Shown here: in pieces, positions 54,681-62,906 of the stretch
Layout: each line of letters begins with the position of its first letter
Numbering within the stretch: position 1 is the stretch's first letter
Assembly: GCA_024742475.1 (NCBI GenBank)
Contig: JANSYI010000031.1
Coordinates: 44,142 to 108,141 of the forward strand
DNA from: a bacterium
GTDB taxonomy: Bacteria; Myxococcota_A; Polyangia; Nannocystales; Nannocystaceae
DNA: 64,000 nt
Direction: 5' to 3'
The notes under the pieces: generated by a model
Seen by the model: the letters and a program-made list of their open reading frames with translations, nothing else
What the model was told of the DNA's origin: nothing
Databases searched by the model: none
Program-made: the position numbers and the translations under genes

Positions 54681-55640
54681 ATGCGCACACACTCCGCACG
54701 TCTTCTTGGGTTCGTCTCGATCGCTGTCGCCTCGAACCTGGCCGGCTGCTACGGCGCCGATTTCGACGCCGCCCTCGAGGGCGTCTACACCTGCGAGATC
54801 ATCGACGCGGCCGACCCCGACGCCGACTGCCCCTCCGCGATGCTCTGCGACGGGAGCCGTTGCGTCTCCGCGCTGCCTTCGGTCGAGGTTCGCTCTCCCG
54901 AGGCACGCGAGGCGTTCGACGACGCAGGCGACGTCGTCATTCGCGTCGTCGGCTCCGGACTCGACCTTGGCGCCGACGAAGGCGAGCCCAACGCGGGATA
55001 TATCGAGGTCACGCTGGATGATCAGACGGTCGAGGTGCGCTCGGGGCCTATCAGCGACGGCATCGTCATCAGCGAGTTCACCGTCGCCGACACGCCCGGC
55101 GGCCACCGGATCAGCGCCCGCGCACTGCGGCCCGACGGCACCCCCTACGGCAACCCGGGCGCGTCCGACACGCGGCTGTTTTGGATCGACGATGGGCTGC
55201 CGCACGTGGCGATCACCCAACCCTGGCCAGGCTCCGAGATCGACCTTGGCACCCCGCTGGTCGACTTCGAGGCCGCCGTCCTCAACTTCGACATCTCGGT
55301 CTCCGACACCGACCCCGCCCGCGGGCAGGGCCATGTCCACCTCTACTACGACGACCTCTTCCCGGCCTGCGCCCAGGATCCGGTCTGCGACTCGGGCTAC
55401 ATCGCCGTCGTCGCCGCCAGCCCCGGTGAGGGCACGCTGCGCATCGCCGACACCGCCGCGACCGTGCCCGAGTCCCCCGAGACCACGGCCACGATCACCG
55501 CGGTCCTCCGGCAAAACGACCACGAGCCGTTCTGCATCCTCGACAACCCCGAGGACCCCGACCTGGCCACGTGCCCCGAGGACGGCGACCCGGTGCTCGT
55601 GACCGACACGATCACCATCAACCGGGTCGCGCAAGAGTAG
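54681..55640 (+). CDS. Lipoprotein of unknown function
   Basis: 319 residues. The signal ends LAGC (Cys23). A Cys-rich segment follows (CEIIDAADPDADCPSAMLCD then GSRCV), after which the protein is beta-rich with Ig/cadherin-like strands (SVEVRSPEAREAFDDAGDVV; GGHRISARALRPDGTPYG; PHVAITQPWPGSEIDLG) and a short Cys loop (CAQDPVCDSGY). It is highly acidic. The 2-base gap to the preceding TPR gene indicates one operon, so the two may form an envelope complex. Confidence 0.72.
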   Translation: MRTHSARLLGFVSIAVASNLAGCYGADFDAALEGVYTCEIIDAADPDADCPSAMLCDGSRCVSALPSVEVRSPEAREAFDDAGDVVIRVVGSGLDLGADEGEPNAGYIEVTLDDQTVEVRSGPISDGIVISEFTVADTPGGHRISARALRPDGTPYGNPGASDTRLFWIDDGLPHVAITQPWPGSEIDLGTPLVDFEAAVLNFDISVSDTDPARGQGHVHLYYDDLFPACAQDPVCDSGYIAVVAASPGEGTLRIADTAATVPESPETTATITAVLRQNDHEPFCILDNPEDPDLATCPEDGDPVLVTDTITINRVAQE

Positions 55641-55646
55641 CCGCGG

Positions 55647-56495
55647 CTACGCGCCGGCGGCCTTGCGGGCGCGCTCGCCCACCCACCGCGCGATCGCCCG
55701 CAGGGGCTCGGCCGCCTCGCCGAACGGCGCGACCTCGTCGATGCACTGCTCGACGAGCGCGTCGGTTCGCTTCAGCGCCTTCTCGCGCAGCGCCGGCTGG
55801 TCGTCGTCGAGCACGTCGTCGGCGTGCTGGAACGCGATGCCGAACTTCAGGCCGTAGCGTTCGAGCCGTCCGACCACCTCGTCGTCCTTGCCCGCGAGCA
55901 GGCCGGCCATCGCCGCGCTGCCCGCGTAGAGGCCGCCCGTCTTCAGCGCGTGCACGCGCTCGAGCAGCTCGAGGTCGTGAATGTCTTGTCCCGCGACCAG
56001 ATCGAGCGCTTGCCCGCCGACCATGCCGTCGATGCCCGCGTGGTGGGCCAGCTTGGCCACCGCATCGCCCACGCGACCCGTAGCAGGGCGCCCGCCCACG
56101 CCACCGGCCAACGCACCGAAGGCGAGGGTCAGCAGCGCGTCGCCCACGAGGATCGCCTTGTCTTCACCGAACGCGACGTGCACCGTCGGCTTGCCCCGGC
56201 GCTCCGCGTCGTCGTCCATGGCGGGAAGATCGTCGTGCACGAGCGAGTAGGCGTGGACCAGCTCGATCGCACAACACGCCGGCAGCGCGGTCTCGACGCT
56301 CGCCCCGACCGCCTCGGCGGCCGCGATGGCCATGAGCGGCCGCATGCGCTTGCCCCCGAGGAGCACCGCGTATCGCATGGCCTCCCTCAGGCGTCCGGGA
56401 TCGTCTCCGGTGGGCTCGGGCAGCAACGCGCTGAGCGTGGCGTCGACGCGCTCGCGTCGAGGTGCGAGGTAGGACTCGAGATCGAAAGTGCTCAT
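55647..56495 (-). CDS. ispA: Farnesyl/geranyl diphosphate synthase
   Basis: 282 residues from the ATG at 56495, overlapping the xseB stop as ATGA. Both Asp-rich motifs are present: SLVHDDLPAMDDDAERRG (first) and FQHADDVLDD (second), with GGKRMRPL near 47 and KTGGLYAGS. These bind magnesium and the diphosphates during head-to-tail condensation of isopentenyl units. The xseB-ispA pair is common in proteobacteria, where dxs often follows; no dxs is seen here since the next gene is on the opposite strand. Confidence 0.94.
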   Translation of the reverse strand: MSTFDLESYLAPRRERVDATLSALLPEPTGDDPGRLREAMRYAVLLGGKRMRPLMAIAAAEAVGASVETALPACCAIELVHAYSLVHDDLPAMDDDAERRGKPTVHVAFGEDKAILVGDALLTLAFGALAGGVGGRPATGRVGDAVAKLAHHAGIDGMVGGQALDLVAGQDIHDLELLERVHALKTGGLYAGSAAMAGLLAGKDDEVVGRLERYGLKFGIAFQHADDVLDDDQPALREKALKRTDALVEQCIDEVAPFGEAAEPLRAIARWVGERARKAAGA

Positions 56496-56761
56496 GTGGA
56501 TTCCTCGGGGTGAGCCTCGAATGGCTCGGTGCCTTCGGCGTCGGCCAGCAGCGCCTCGATGCGCTCCTCGACCGACGCCAAGATCTGCTCGCCCTGGCGC
56601 GCAAGCTTGACGCCTTCCTCGAACTTGCGAAGCGCCTCCTCGAGCGGGAGCTCCCCCGACTCGAGCTCGGCGACCACCGCCTCGAGTCCATCGAGCATCG
56701 TGTCGATGCTCGGCGGAGCGACCGCGTCGGTGTCGGCCTTCTTCTTGGATGTCCGCGCCAT
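56492..56761 (-). CDS. xseB: Exodeoxyribonuclease VII small subunit
   Basis: 89 residues. The core IDTMLDGLEAVVAELESGEL and LEEALRKFEEGVKLARQGEQ is the family's two-helix signature. It binds the large subunit XseA to form the single-strand-specific exonuclease; xseA is not in the window. Start ATG at 56761 has no ribosome binding site but a strong promoter whose -10 ends 12 bases upstream, so translation may be from a leaderless or near-leaderless mRNA. ispA follows with an ATGA overlap. Confidence 0.92.
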   Translation of the reverse strand: MARTSKKKADTDAVAPPSIDTMLDGLEAVVAELESGELPLEEALRKFEEGVKLARQGEQILASVEERIEALLADAEGTEPFEAHPEEST

Positions 56762-56772
56762 GGGCGGCGCGG

Positions 56773-56802
56773 AGTATAGGGGTGGCCACGTTGCCGCTGC
56801 AA
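56773..56802 (-). promoter_or_regulatory. Sigma-70-like promoter for xseB-ispA
   Basis: On the minus strand: TTGCAG (56802-56797), 18-base spacer, TATACT (56778-56773). The -10 ends 11 bases before the xseB ATG, predicting a 5' leader of about five bases. Confidence 0.65.
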
Positions 56803-56871
56803 CGCGGCGTGGGGCGCCGTGCGCAAGGGACGCTTGCGGCGCCGGCCGGATGCGTCCTATTGTGCCCGCCG

Positions 56872-57375
56872 ATGGCTGATGCGGCCGAACAGACGGTGGA
56901 CGTCGACGCGCTCATGGAGCAGTTCCACGCCTACCTCACGAAGCAGGGGCTCAAATCCACCCGGCAGCGTGACGTGATCGCGGAGCGCTTCTTCGCCACC
57001 GACGGGCACACCTCGATCGAGGAGCTGCTGGCGCTCGCCCGCGAAGACGCCCCCAAGGTCGGGTACGCGACCGTGTACCGCACGCTCAAGCTGCTCACCG
57101 AGTGCGGTTTGGCGGCCGAGCGCCGCTTCGGCGAGGGCCAGACCACGTACGAGACGGCCGGAGACACCGAGCACCACGACCACTTGATCTGTATCGAGTG
57201 CAACCACGTGCTCGAGTTTCACAACGAAGAGATCGAGCGCGAGCAGGAGCGGATCGCGCGAAGCTTCGGTTTCAACCTCATCCGCCACCGCCACGAGCTC
57301 TACGGGCTGTGCCCGCGCGCGCGCGGCATCAAGGGCGGCTCCTGCCCGGGCCAGGACGCGAACAACAAGAAGTAG
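56872..57375 (+). CDS. Fur-family metalloregulator
   Basis: 167 residues from the ATG at 56872. The N-terminal winged helix is clear (GLKSTRQRDVIAERFF; APKVGYATVYRTLKLLTECG). The metal-sensing C-terminal domain has HHDHLICIECNHVLEFHNEE, giving the regulatory site and first structural CxxC. The usual second CxxC reads GLCPRARG, with only one Cys, and another Cys follows in GGSCPG, so the structural zinc site is unusual. It probably represses iron-uptake or peroxide-response genes. A small Cys-rich membrane protein and a histidine kinase follow directly. Confidence 0.9.
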   Translation: MADAAEQTVDVDALMEQFHAYLTKQGLKSTRQRDVIAERFFATDGHTSIEELLALAREDAPKVGYATVYRTLKLLTECGLAAERRFGEGQTTYETAGDTEHHDHLICIECNHVLEFHNEEIEREQERIARSFGFNLIRHRHELYGLCPRARGIKGGSCPGQDANNKK

Positions 57376-57381
57376 GGCGCC

Positions 57382-57564
57382 ATGGAGTTCGCCCACGTCA
57401 TCGTTCAAGACGGCCTCCCGCTCGCGGTGGTCGCCGTGGCCGCGACGTGGCTCCTCAGACGCTGGCTTCGCCCCTCCCCGAGCGCCTGCGCGGGTTGTTC
57501 CATGGAGTCGAGCGCCACAGCGCCCGTGCGGCATCGACTCCCCGTCCTCGGAGCGCGGCGGTAG
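57382..57564 (+). CDS. Small membrane protein with C-terminal CxxC (FeoB-associated-like)
   Basis: 60 residues, 6 bases after the fur stop. One hydrophobic helix (about 8-24, DGLPLAVVAVAATWLLRRW) is followed by basic residues and SACAGCSME. This resembles the FeoB-associated Cys-rich membrane proteins, which have one helix and a CxxC tail and occur with ferrous-iron transport genes. No feoB is in the window. The stop abuts the GTG of the histidine kinase gene. A role in iron handling fits the Fur neighbour but is inference. Confidence 0.6.
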   Translation: MEFAHVIVQDGLPLAVVAVAATWLLRRWLRPSPSACAGCSMESSATAPVRHRLPVLGARR

Positions 57565-59070
57565 GTGCTCGACACCTCGGCCCGCCGCTCGCTGCGATGG
57601 GAGCTCGTCGTCACCCTCGCGGTGACGCTCGTCATGGCGGTGGTCTCGCTCTCGCTGGCGAGCGAGGTCCTGGGGCGGCGACGCCACGAAGCCGCACAGC
57701 GTGAGCAGCTCGCCGACCACGTCCAGGGGCTCGCAGCCCTGGTCACGCCGCAGCTGGGCAACGGCGCCCTCGCGGCGGCCGGACGAGGCCAACTCGAGCC
57801 GGTGCTGCGCTCGAACATCGGCACCCTCGGCATCGAGTCGATCACGCTTCATCGCCTCAGCGACCGCCAAGACCAGCCGCCCCGCATCGCGGTCGGGCTC
57901 GCGCCTCCCCTGCCCCCGCCCGCCCCTTTGCAAGACCCCGGTGGGACGCGCATCGACACCTCGGACGGCTTGGTCATCGTCGACCGAGCGCTGCGCACCT
58001 TCGGAGGCGCCCGCGACAGCGGCCCCTTGGTGCTGCGGGTCGTCGCCCGCCCCGCCCCATGGACGCGCACGCAGGACTGGACCGAGGTCGCCGTGCTCGC
58101 ACTCGGGGTCGGCGTGGTCATGCTCGTGCTCGGCATCGGGCTCATCGAAGTCCAGGTCGTCCGCCCGCTTGGGCACATTCGAGACGCCGTCGGCCAGGTC
58201 GCGATGGGCAACCTCGAGGCTGCCGTCCCCGAGGAGGGACCAGCCGAGCTGCAATCGCTCGCCGGGTCGTTCAACCAGATGACGCAGTCGCTGCGGGAGC
58301 GGGTCGAGCACATCGAGCGTCAGCGCAAGCACCTGGTCCGCGCCGAGCAGCTCGCCTCGGTGGGCCGCATCTCGGCCGGCATCGCGCACGAGGTCGGCAA
58401 CCCGCTCGCCGCCGTGCTCGGCTACGTCGAGCTCCTGCTCGATCCTCGCTCCGAGCCGGCGCTCGACGACACGCAGCGCGACATGCTCGAGCGCAGCCGC
58501 ACCCAGATCGAGCGCATTCAAGGCATCGTCACCCAGCTCCTCCACTACGCCCGCCCGACCCGCCAGCAGCCCCTGACGCTGCGCGCAGTCGAGGCTGCCC
58601 AAGGCCTCGTCCGCCTGCTCGAGCACGACCCGCGCTGCGCAGACGTGTCCCTCGACGTCCGCGGCGACGAGGGGTCGAAGGTCCACGCGGACCCCGGGCT
58701 GCTCGACCAGGTCCTGCGCAACCTGGTCGTCAACGCGGCGCGGGCGACCGCCGAAACCGAAGGTCCGCGGCGCGTCACGGTGTGGGTCGAGGCGGACGGA
58801 GACCGGACCCACATCGACGTGCAGGACAGCGGGCACGGCGTCCCCGAGGACGTGCGCGAGCGGCTCTTCGAGCCCTTCTTCACCACCGCCAAGGCCGGTG
58901 AGGGCACGGGGCTGGGTCTGCCGATCTGCCAGGGCCTGCTCGAATCCATGGAAGGCAGCCTCGAGCTGCGGCCCCAGGACGCCCGAGCGCCGCTGGATGG
59001 GGCACGATTCCCCGGCGCGGTGTTTCGTGTCACCCTCCCCGCGGGTCCTCCTGCCCCAATTTCGGAGTAG
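57565..59070 (+). CDS. Sensor histidine kinase (NtrB/ZraS-like)
   Basis: 501 residues from a GTG that directly follows the preceding stop. Helices at about 11-33 and 173-193 flank a periplasmic sensor domain of about 140 residues. A HAMP domain follows (RPLGHIRDAVGQVAMGNLE). The phosphoacceptor domain has AGIAHEVGNPLAAVLGY (His near 275), and the ATPase domain has VLRNLVVNAARA, DSGHGVPED and GEGTGLGLPIC. The type usually pairs with NtrC-like regulators; none is adjacent here. Co-transcribed with fur and the small membrane protein. Confidence 0.9.
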   Translation: MLDTSARRSLRWELVVTLAVTLVMAVVSLSLASEVLGRRRHEAAQREQLADHVQGLAALVTPQLGNGALAAAGRGQLEPVLRSNIGTLGIESITLHRLSDRQDQPPRIAVGLAPPLPPPAPLQDPGGTRIDTSDGLVIVDRALRTFGGARDSGPLVLRVVARPAPWTRTQDWTEVAVLALGVGVVMLVLGIGLIEVQVVRPLGHIRDAVGQVAMGNLEAAVPEEGPAELQSLAGSFNQMTQSLRERVEHIERQRKHLVRAEQLASVGRISAGIAHEVGNPLAAVLGYVELLLDPRSEPALDDTQRDMLERSRTQIERIQGIVTQLLHYARPTRQQPLTLRAVEAAQGLVRLLEHDPRCADVSLDVRGDEGSKVHADPGLLDQVLRNLVVNAARATAETEGPRRVTVWVEADGDRTHIDVQDSGHGVPEDVRERLFEPFFTTAKAGEGTGLGLPICQGLLESMEGSLELRPQDARAPLDGARFPGAVFRVTLPAGPPAPISE

Positions 59071-59170
59071 TTACATGGACCTCGTCGACATCGTCGAATC
59101 TCCTGCCCTCACGGTGCGTCGAACCCCGCGCCCGACACCCGGGCCTACTTCAGCGCCACGGAGCCAAGCC

Positions 59171-59542
59171 ATGTTCAAGTCTCGCCCCCGCAGCCTCGCC
59201 TCTGTTCTCACCCTCGCGCTCGTGGCCTCGAGCAGCCTCGCTGGCTGCGCCTACAAGTCGAACTACCGCCAGACCAACTTCGACGTGCAGACCCAGCCCG
59301 TCCCCCAAGACAAGGTCAAGGTGGTCAAGAGCAAGGACGACCTGGTCACGCCCTACACCGAGCTGGGCATCTACCGGGGCCGAGCGCCCTCCGTGAAGGA
59401 GGCGATGGACGTCGCCAAGAACCAGTGCGGTCGCGAGGGCGCCGAGCTGTACGTGCTCAACGTCGAGCCCTACGAGTCGGGCGGCGTGTGGAACGTCGAT
59501 GGCGTGTGCGCCGTGTTCAGCGACGCGCCCGCCGAAGGCTGA
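59171..59542 (+). CDS. Small lipoprotein of unknown function
   Basis: 123 residues from the ATG at 59171, with GGAG 7 bases upstream. The signal ends LAGC (Cys26). The mature part has two Lys-rich strands (VPQDKVKVVKSKDDLVTPY), a central helix with the Cys in AMDVAKNQCGREGAELYVL, and a terminal strand with a second Cys (NVDGVCAVF), which may form a disulfide. It looks like a compact alpha/beta domain of the kind seen in short outer-membrane lipoproteins. It follows the kinase gene by 100 bases. Confidence 0.72.
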   Translation: MFKSRPRSLASVLTLALVASSSLAGCAYKSNYRQTNFDVQTQPVPQDKVKVVKSKDDLVTPYTELGIYRGRAPSVKEAMDVAKNQCGREGAELYVLNVEPYESGGVWNVDGVCAVFSDAPAEG

Positions 59543-59631
59543 TCTCACCCGTCCACGTCTCGCAACCGCGCCGGATCGCCGCACCCACCTCGGGGGGCGG
59601 GGACTCCGGCGCTGTCGCGTCGGTGATGAAC

Positions 59632-60705
59632 TCAGGTCTGGCTGTTGCGCTCATCCTCGCGGCGAGCGTGTTCCATCAGCAGGTAGGAGACCGGGGTCAC
59701 TGCGCCGTCGTTGGCCGGACCCGGCGCGGGCCAGCTCGGCGAGTCGTCTCCGGTGCCTACGGTCTGAAACTCGAACTCGCCGCGCGCCCAGCCGAGCAGC
59801 TCGAAGACGCGATCGTGCGGGTGGCTGTTGGAGCCGAGCTGCTCGACCCGCGTCAGCGCGCCGTTGCGCAGATGCAGAGTGGACGCCTCGTTGTCGCAAC
59901 GCAGATGCAGGCTGCCGCTTCGCCGCTCGGACTCGAGGAACGCCAGCACGCTCCCGAGGCGGACGTGCTCGAGCTCTCCGCGCAGACCCTGCGCGTCGTT
60001 GTTGGTCGGCAGCTGTCGACGGCGGGTCACGACACCGATCAGGCGCGCCGCGATCTCGTCGGCCGGCAGATCCTTGGGGAGGAAGTCGTCGGCGCCCATT
60101 CGGTAGCCGCGCAGGCGGGACAGCTCGTCGGAGAGACGGGTGAGGAAGACCACCGGGATTCCCCGAAGGCGCTTGCGCTGTCGGACCGATCGAAGCAGCG
60201 ACCAACCGTCCATTTGCGGCATCTCGACGTCGGTGAGGATGACGTCGGGCACCTTCTTGAGCGCCGCCGAGAGCGCCAGCAGGCCATTCTCCGCGACGCG
60301 CACCCGCATGCCCCGCGCCCTCAGGAGATCTCCGAGCTCGATGCGGTGGCTGACCAGGTCGTCGACCACCAGCACGTGAAGCGCCTCTTCGGCGTTGGGC
60401 ACCGTGTTCGCCTCGTCGTCGCGTCCGACGACCCCGTCGACGCAGTTCTCGAGCGCTTCACGCTGCGCCGGGTTCATCGCCTCGAGCTCGACGATCGCCT
60501 CCCCATCCCGGCTGCGCACGGCGCTCACCTGCCCGCGCAAATAGAGGACCGCGTCGTCGGGCAGCGTGAGCTTCACCCGCACCGCTGCACCCGGTGCCGG
60601 CGGCGTCTCGACGGGTAGCCGGAGCCGGCCCTTGCGGAGACGGTCGGCGTACTCGACGACGAAGTCATCGCGTGACTCGAACCGCACCCCAAACGTGGGG
60701 GTCAC
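59632..60705 (-). CDS. PilZ-like/receiver/PATAN (DUF4388) regulator
   Basis: 357 residues from the GTG at 60705, chosen because GAGGA lies 8 bases upstream; another GTG at 60744 has no site. Residues about 1-95 have the beta pattern of a myxobacterial PilZ-like domain (FGVRFESRDDFVVEYADRL; GAAVRVKLTLPDDAVLY). A receiver follows (VLVVDDLVSH, phosphoacceptor in ILTDVEMPQM, Lys in FLPKDLPADE), then the PATAN/DUF4388 output domain (RGELEHVRLGSVLAFLESER; GSLHLRCDNEASTLHLRNG). PATAN proteins act by protein contact in gliding, polarity and signalling. Not linked to a kinase here. Confidence 0.85.
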   Translation of the reverse strand: MTPTFGVRFESRDDFVVEYADRLRKGRLRLPVETPPAPGAAVRVKLTLPDDAVLYLRGQVSAVRSRDGEAIVELEAMNPAQREALENCVDGVVGRDDEANTVPNAEEALHVLVVDDLVSHRIELGDLLRARGMRVRVAENGLLALSAALKKVPDVILTDVEMPQMDGWSLLRSVRQRKRLRGIPVVFLTRLSDELSRLRGYRMGADDFLPKDLPADEIAARLIGVVTRRRQLPTNNDAQGLRGELEHVRLGSVLAFLESERRSGSLHLRCDNEASTLHLRNGALTRVEQLGSNSHPHDRVFELLGWARGEFEFQTVGTGDDSPSWPAPGPANDGAVTPVSYLLMEHARREDERNSQT

Positions 60706-60882
60706 GCGACGCGTCCTCGCGTCTTGGTGCTCAGCTTCCGCCACCGTGTAACGAATCGTACGGTTTTTCTCGGACGTGCTCCAACGGTTTTGGCATTCGA
60801 CCCGCCAGTTCAATACCGCGCATTTCCCACGGCTCGGGTGTCGTGCGACGGACCGACCATTGCTCTACACTCACCCACAGTG

Positions 60883-62181
60883 ATGCCCGATCAGCCTCGG
60901 CGCCCACAGAGCGCCCGGGAACGGCCTCGTTCGCGACCGCCCCGCCGTCGCCCGTCGAACAACGCCAGCGCAGGACCCACCTCCGCGGTGCAGTCGGTGC
61001 TGTTCGCACTGCTGTGGGTGCTGCTGGGATTGGGCTCGCTGGCCAGCGTCGTCGTTGCGCTGTGGGTCGTGCTCTCGCTCGCCCGCGCAGCTGCCGTCGG
61101 GGGCGGAAACGCGTTCCTCCCGTGGTTCATCGCCGTCGCGCTCACGCTCGGGCTGCCCTTCGCCCTTGCGACGTGGAAGCACCAGCACGCGCCCAAGAAG
61201 ATCAGCCTCACGATGGCGTGGCTGCCGATGGTCTGGAACACGCTGGGCTTGCTCGCGGTGTCTCAGCTCGTCCCCGATATCGTCGGCGAGGCGCTGCGAG
61301 GCCAGGGCTCCGCCGTCGCGGCCGAGACGCTGGGCGAGTCGCACTCCGCCACGCGGGTCATGTCGGCACTGGGCCATCACGCCGCCGATGCGGTGGACCC
61401 CGAGCCGCCCCCCACGGTCGCCGACAGGGGCGCACCTCCCCTCCCCTCGGTCGACGCGAATCTCGACCTCGCCAAGGCGATCAGCGTGCCGCTCGAGGAG
61501 CAGGGCACGGCCATCTTCGTCGACGTCGGTCTCGAGGGCTACGGAGGACGGCACGCGAAGAAGACCTACCTCTTCGACACGGGCGCCTCGTACACGACGC
61601 TGAGCACCGAAGCTGCCGCCGAGCTCGGCATCGAGATCCCGTCGGACGCCCCGGTGCTGGAGTTCGACACCGCCAAGGGTCGACGAGAGAGCCGGATGGT
61701 GTACCTCCCCGCGCTTCGGCTCGGGCAGATCCGCATCGAGGGGCTCGTCGTCTCGGTCTGCGACAAGTGTATCAACGGGCGGCACACCGGGCTGCTCGGT
61801 CAGAACGTCATGCGCCGCTTCCTGGCCCGCATCGACTTTCAAGGCGGTCGCATGCTCCTCATCCCGCGAAGCGGCGACACTCGACCCAACCGCGCCTACG
61901 ACATCGGCCCCATGGTGCAGATGGAGGTCGAAGGCGATCCGGTCATGTGGGGTGACCGCGTGCACTGGGTGATCGAGGTCCACAACCGCAGCACGGTGCC
62001 GATTCGCGACGTGGTCCCCACCGCCAACTTCACCGGGGGCCCGAGCCTGCGCGGCGCCAAGATCGACGAGATCGGGCCCGGCGAGGTCGGGCGGTCGTTG
62101 GTCAAGGGCAAGGTGGGCTCGGCAGCACAGCGCAAGACGGAAGGCCACTTCAAGTTGGGGCTATCCGAGGCGTACTGGTGA
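60883..62181 (+). CDS. Membrane-anchored retropepsin-like aspartic protease
   Basis: 432 residues from the ATG at 60883. After an Arg/Pro-rich start there are two or three hydrophobic helices (about 34-60, 75-92, 105-125). The protease domain has FVDVGLEGYG, the catalytic FDTGASYTTLS, and GLLGQNVMRRFLARIDFQ, the two landmarks of single-domain retropepsin-like bacterial proteases. A CDKC motif precedes the latter. The C-terminal 110 residues are beta-rich (HWVIEVHNRSTVPIRDVV). It starts a three-gene operon with GTGA and ATGA overlaps. TACACT lies 11 bases before the ATG. Confidence 0.82.
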   Translation: MPDQPRRPQSARERPRSRPPRRRPSNNASAGPTSAVQSVLFALLWVLLGLGSLASVVVALWVVLSLARAAAVGGGNAFLPWFIAVALTLGLPFALATWKHQHAPKKISLTMAWLPMVWNTLGLLAVSQLVPDIVGEALRGQGSAVAAETLGESHSATRVMSALGHHAADAVDPEPPPTVADRGAPPLPSVDANLDLAKAISVPLEEQGTAIFVDVGLEGYGGRHAKKTYLFDTGASYTTLSTEAAAELGIEIPSDAPVLEFDTAKGRRESRMVYLPALRLGQIRIEGLVVSVCDKCINGRHTGLLGQNVMRRFLARIDFQGGRMLLIPRSGDTRPNRAYDIGPMVQMEVEGDPVMWGDRVHWVIEVHNRSTVPIRDVVPTANFTGGPSLRGAKIDEIGPGEVGRSLVKGKVGSAAQRKTEGHFKLGLSEAYW

Positions 62182-62906
62182 TCGCGTTCCTCCCCCCACC
62201 CACGGGCACCCAAACCAACGACCCGTTCGCGATGCTCGCCGACTCGGGCGGCCCGCTGTTCATCCTGGCCCTGCTGGTGCCCGTCGCGGTCGTCGTCTTC
62301 TACTTGGGCTCGAGGAGACTCGCGAAGGAGCGCGGCACACATGCGCTGCGCCCCCGCGGTCGGGTGTGGTTCGACGCACCCCGCAAGCGGAGCGAACGGT
62401 GGCGCACCACCGTGCGAGGGCTGGAGGGCCGAGACCCGTCGGTTGCCTCGAAGGCCACCGCGGGCGCAGTCCGGCTGCAGGGCGTGCTGTGCGGCGCGTC
62501 AGAGAACCTCGGCGGCGCGGCGGGGCGCGAGTGCGTCTGGCGAAACCGTGCCGGAGCCAGCGCGGCCTCGGCCGTGGCCTCGGAGACCGTGTTCTTGCGC
62601 GATGACACCGGCACCGTCGCCATTGAAGACCTCGAGCAGGCGTACGTCATCGCGCCGGCCGAGAAACACACTTTCCACCACGAGAACGTCTCCTTGTACC
62701 TCGGCGACCGGGTCGAGGTGTACGGACAGTTCACGCCCGAACCGGCGCCCGCCGACGCGGGGCAGCCGACCGAGCGTGTCTACGGTACCCTCGCGCTCGT
62801 CGACGGACTCGACATCCGGTTGATCGACCGACCCACCCCCGAGACCGCCGACGACGGAGCCAACGAAGACGCTCCTTCGCCCGAAGTGGACACCGCGCAG
62901 CCATGA
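62178..62906 (+). CDS. Membrane protein with GIDE-like domain
   Basis: 242 residues from a GTG overlapping the protease stop (GTGA). One hydrophobic helix (about 22-43) is followed by basic residues. The region 90-200 (GVLCGASENLGGAAG; SETVFLRDDTGTVAIEDLEQ; ENVSLYLGDRVEVYGQF) follows the pattern of the GIDE domain found in bacterial homologues of mitochondrial MUL1/MAPL, without a RING finger. The C-terminus is acidic and disordered. With the retropepsin and the TPR lipoprotein it may form an envelope protein quality-control unit; that is inference from operon order. Confidence 0.65.
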   Translation: MIAFLPPPTGTQTNDPFAMLADSGGPLFILALLVPVAVVVFYLGSRRLAKERGTHALRPRGRVWFDAPRKRSERWRTTVRGLEGRDPSVASKATAGAVRLQGVLCGASENLGGAAGRECVWRNRAGASAASAVASETVFLRDDTGTVAIEDLEQAYVIAPAEKHTFHHENVSLYLGDRVEVYGQFTPEPAPADAGQPTERVYGTLALVDGLDIRLIDRPTPETADDGANEDAPSPEVDTAQP

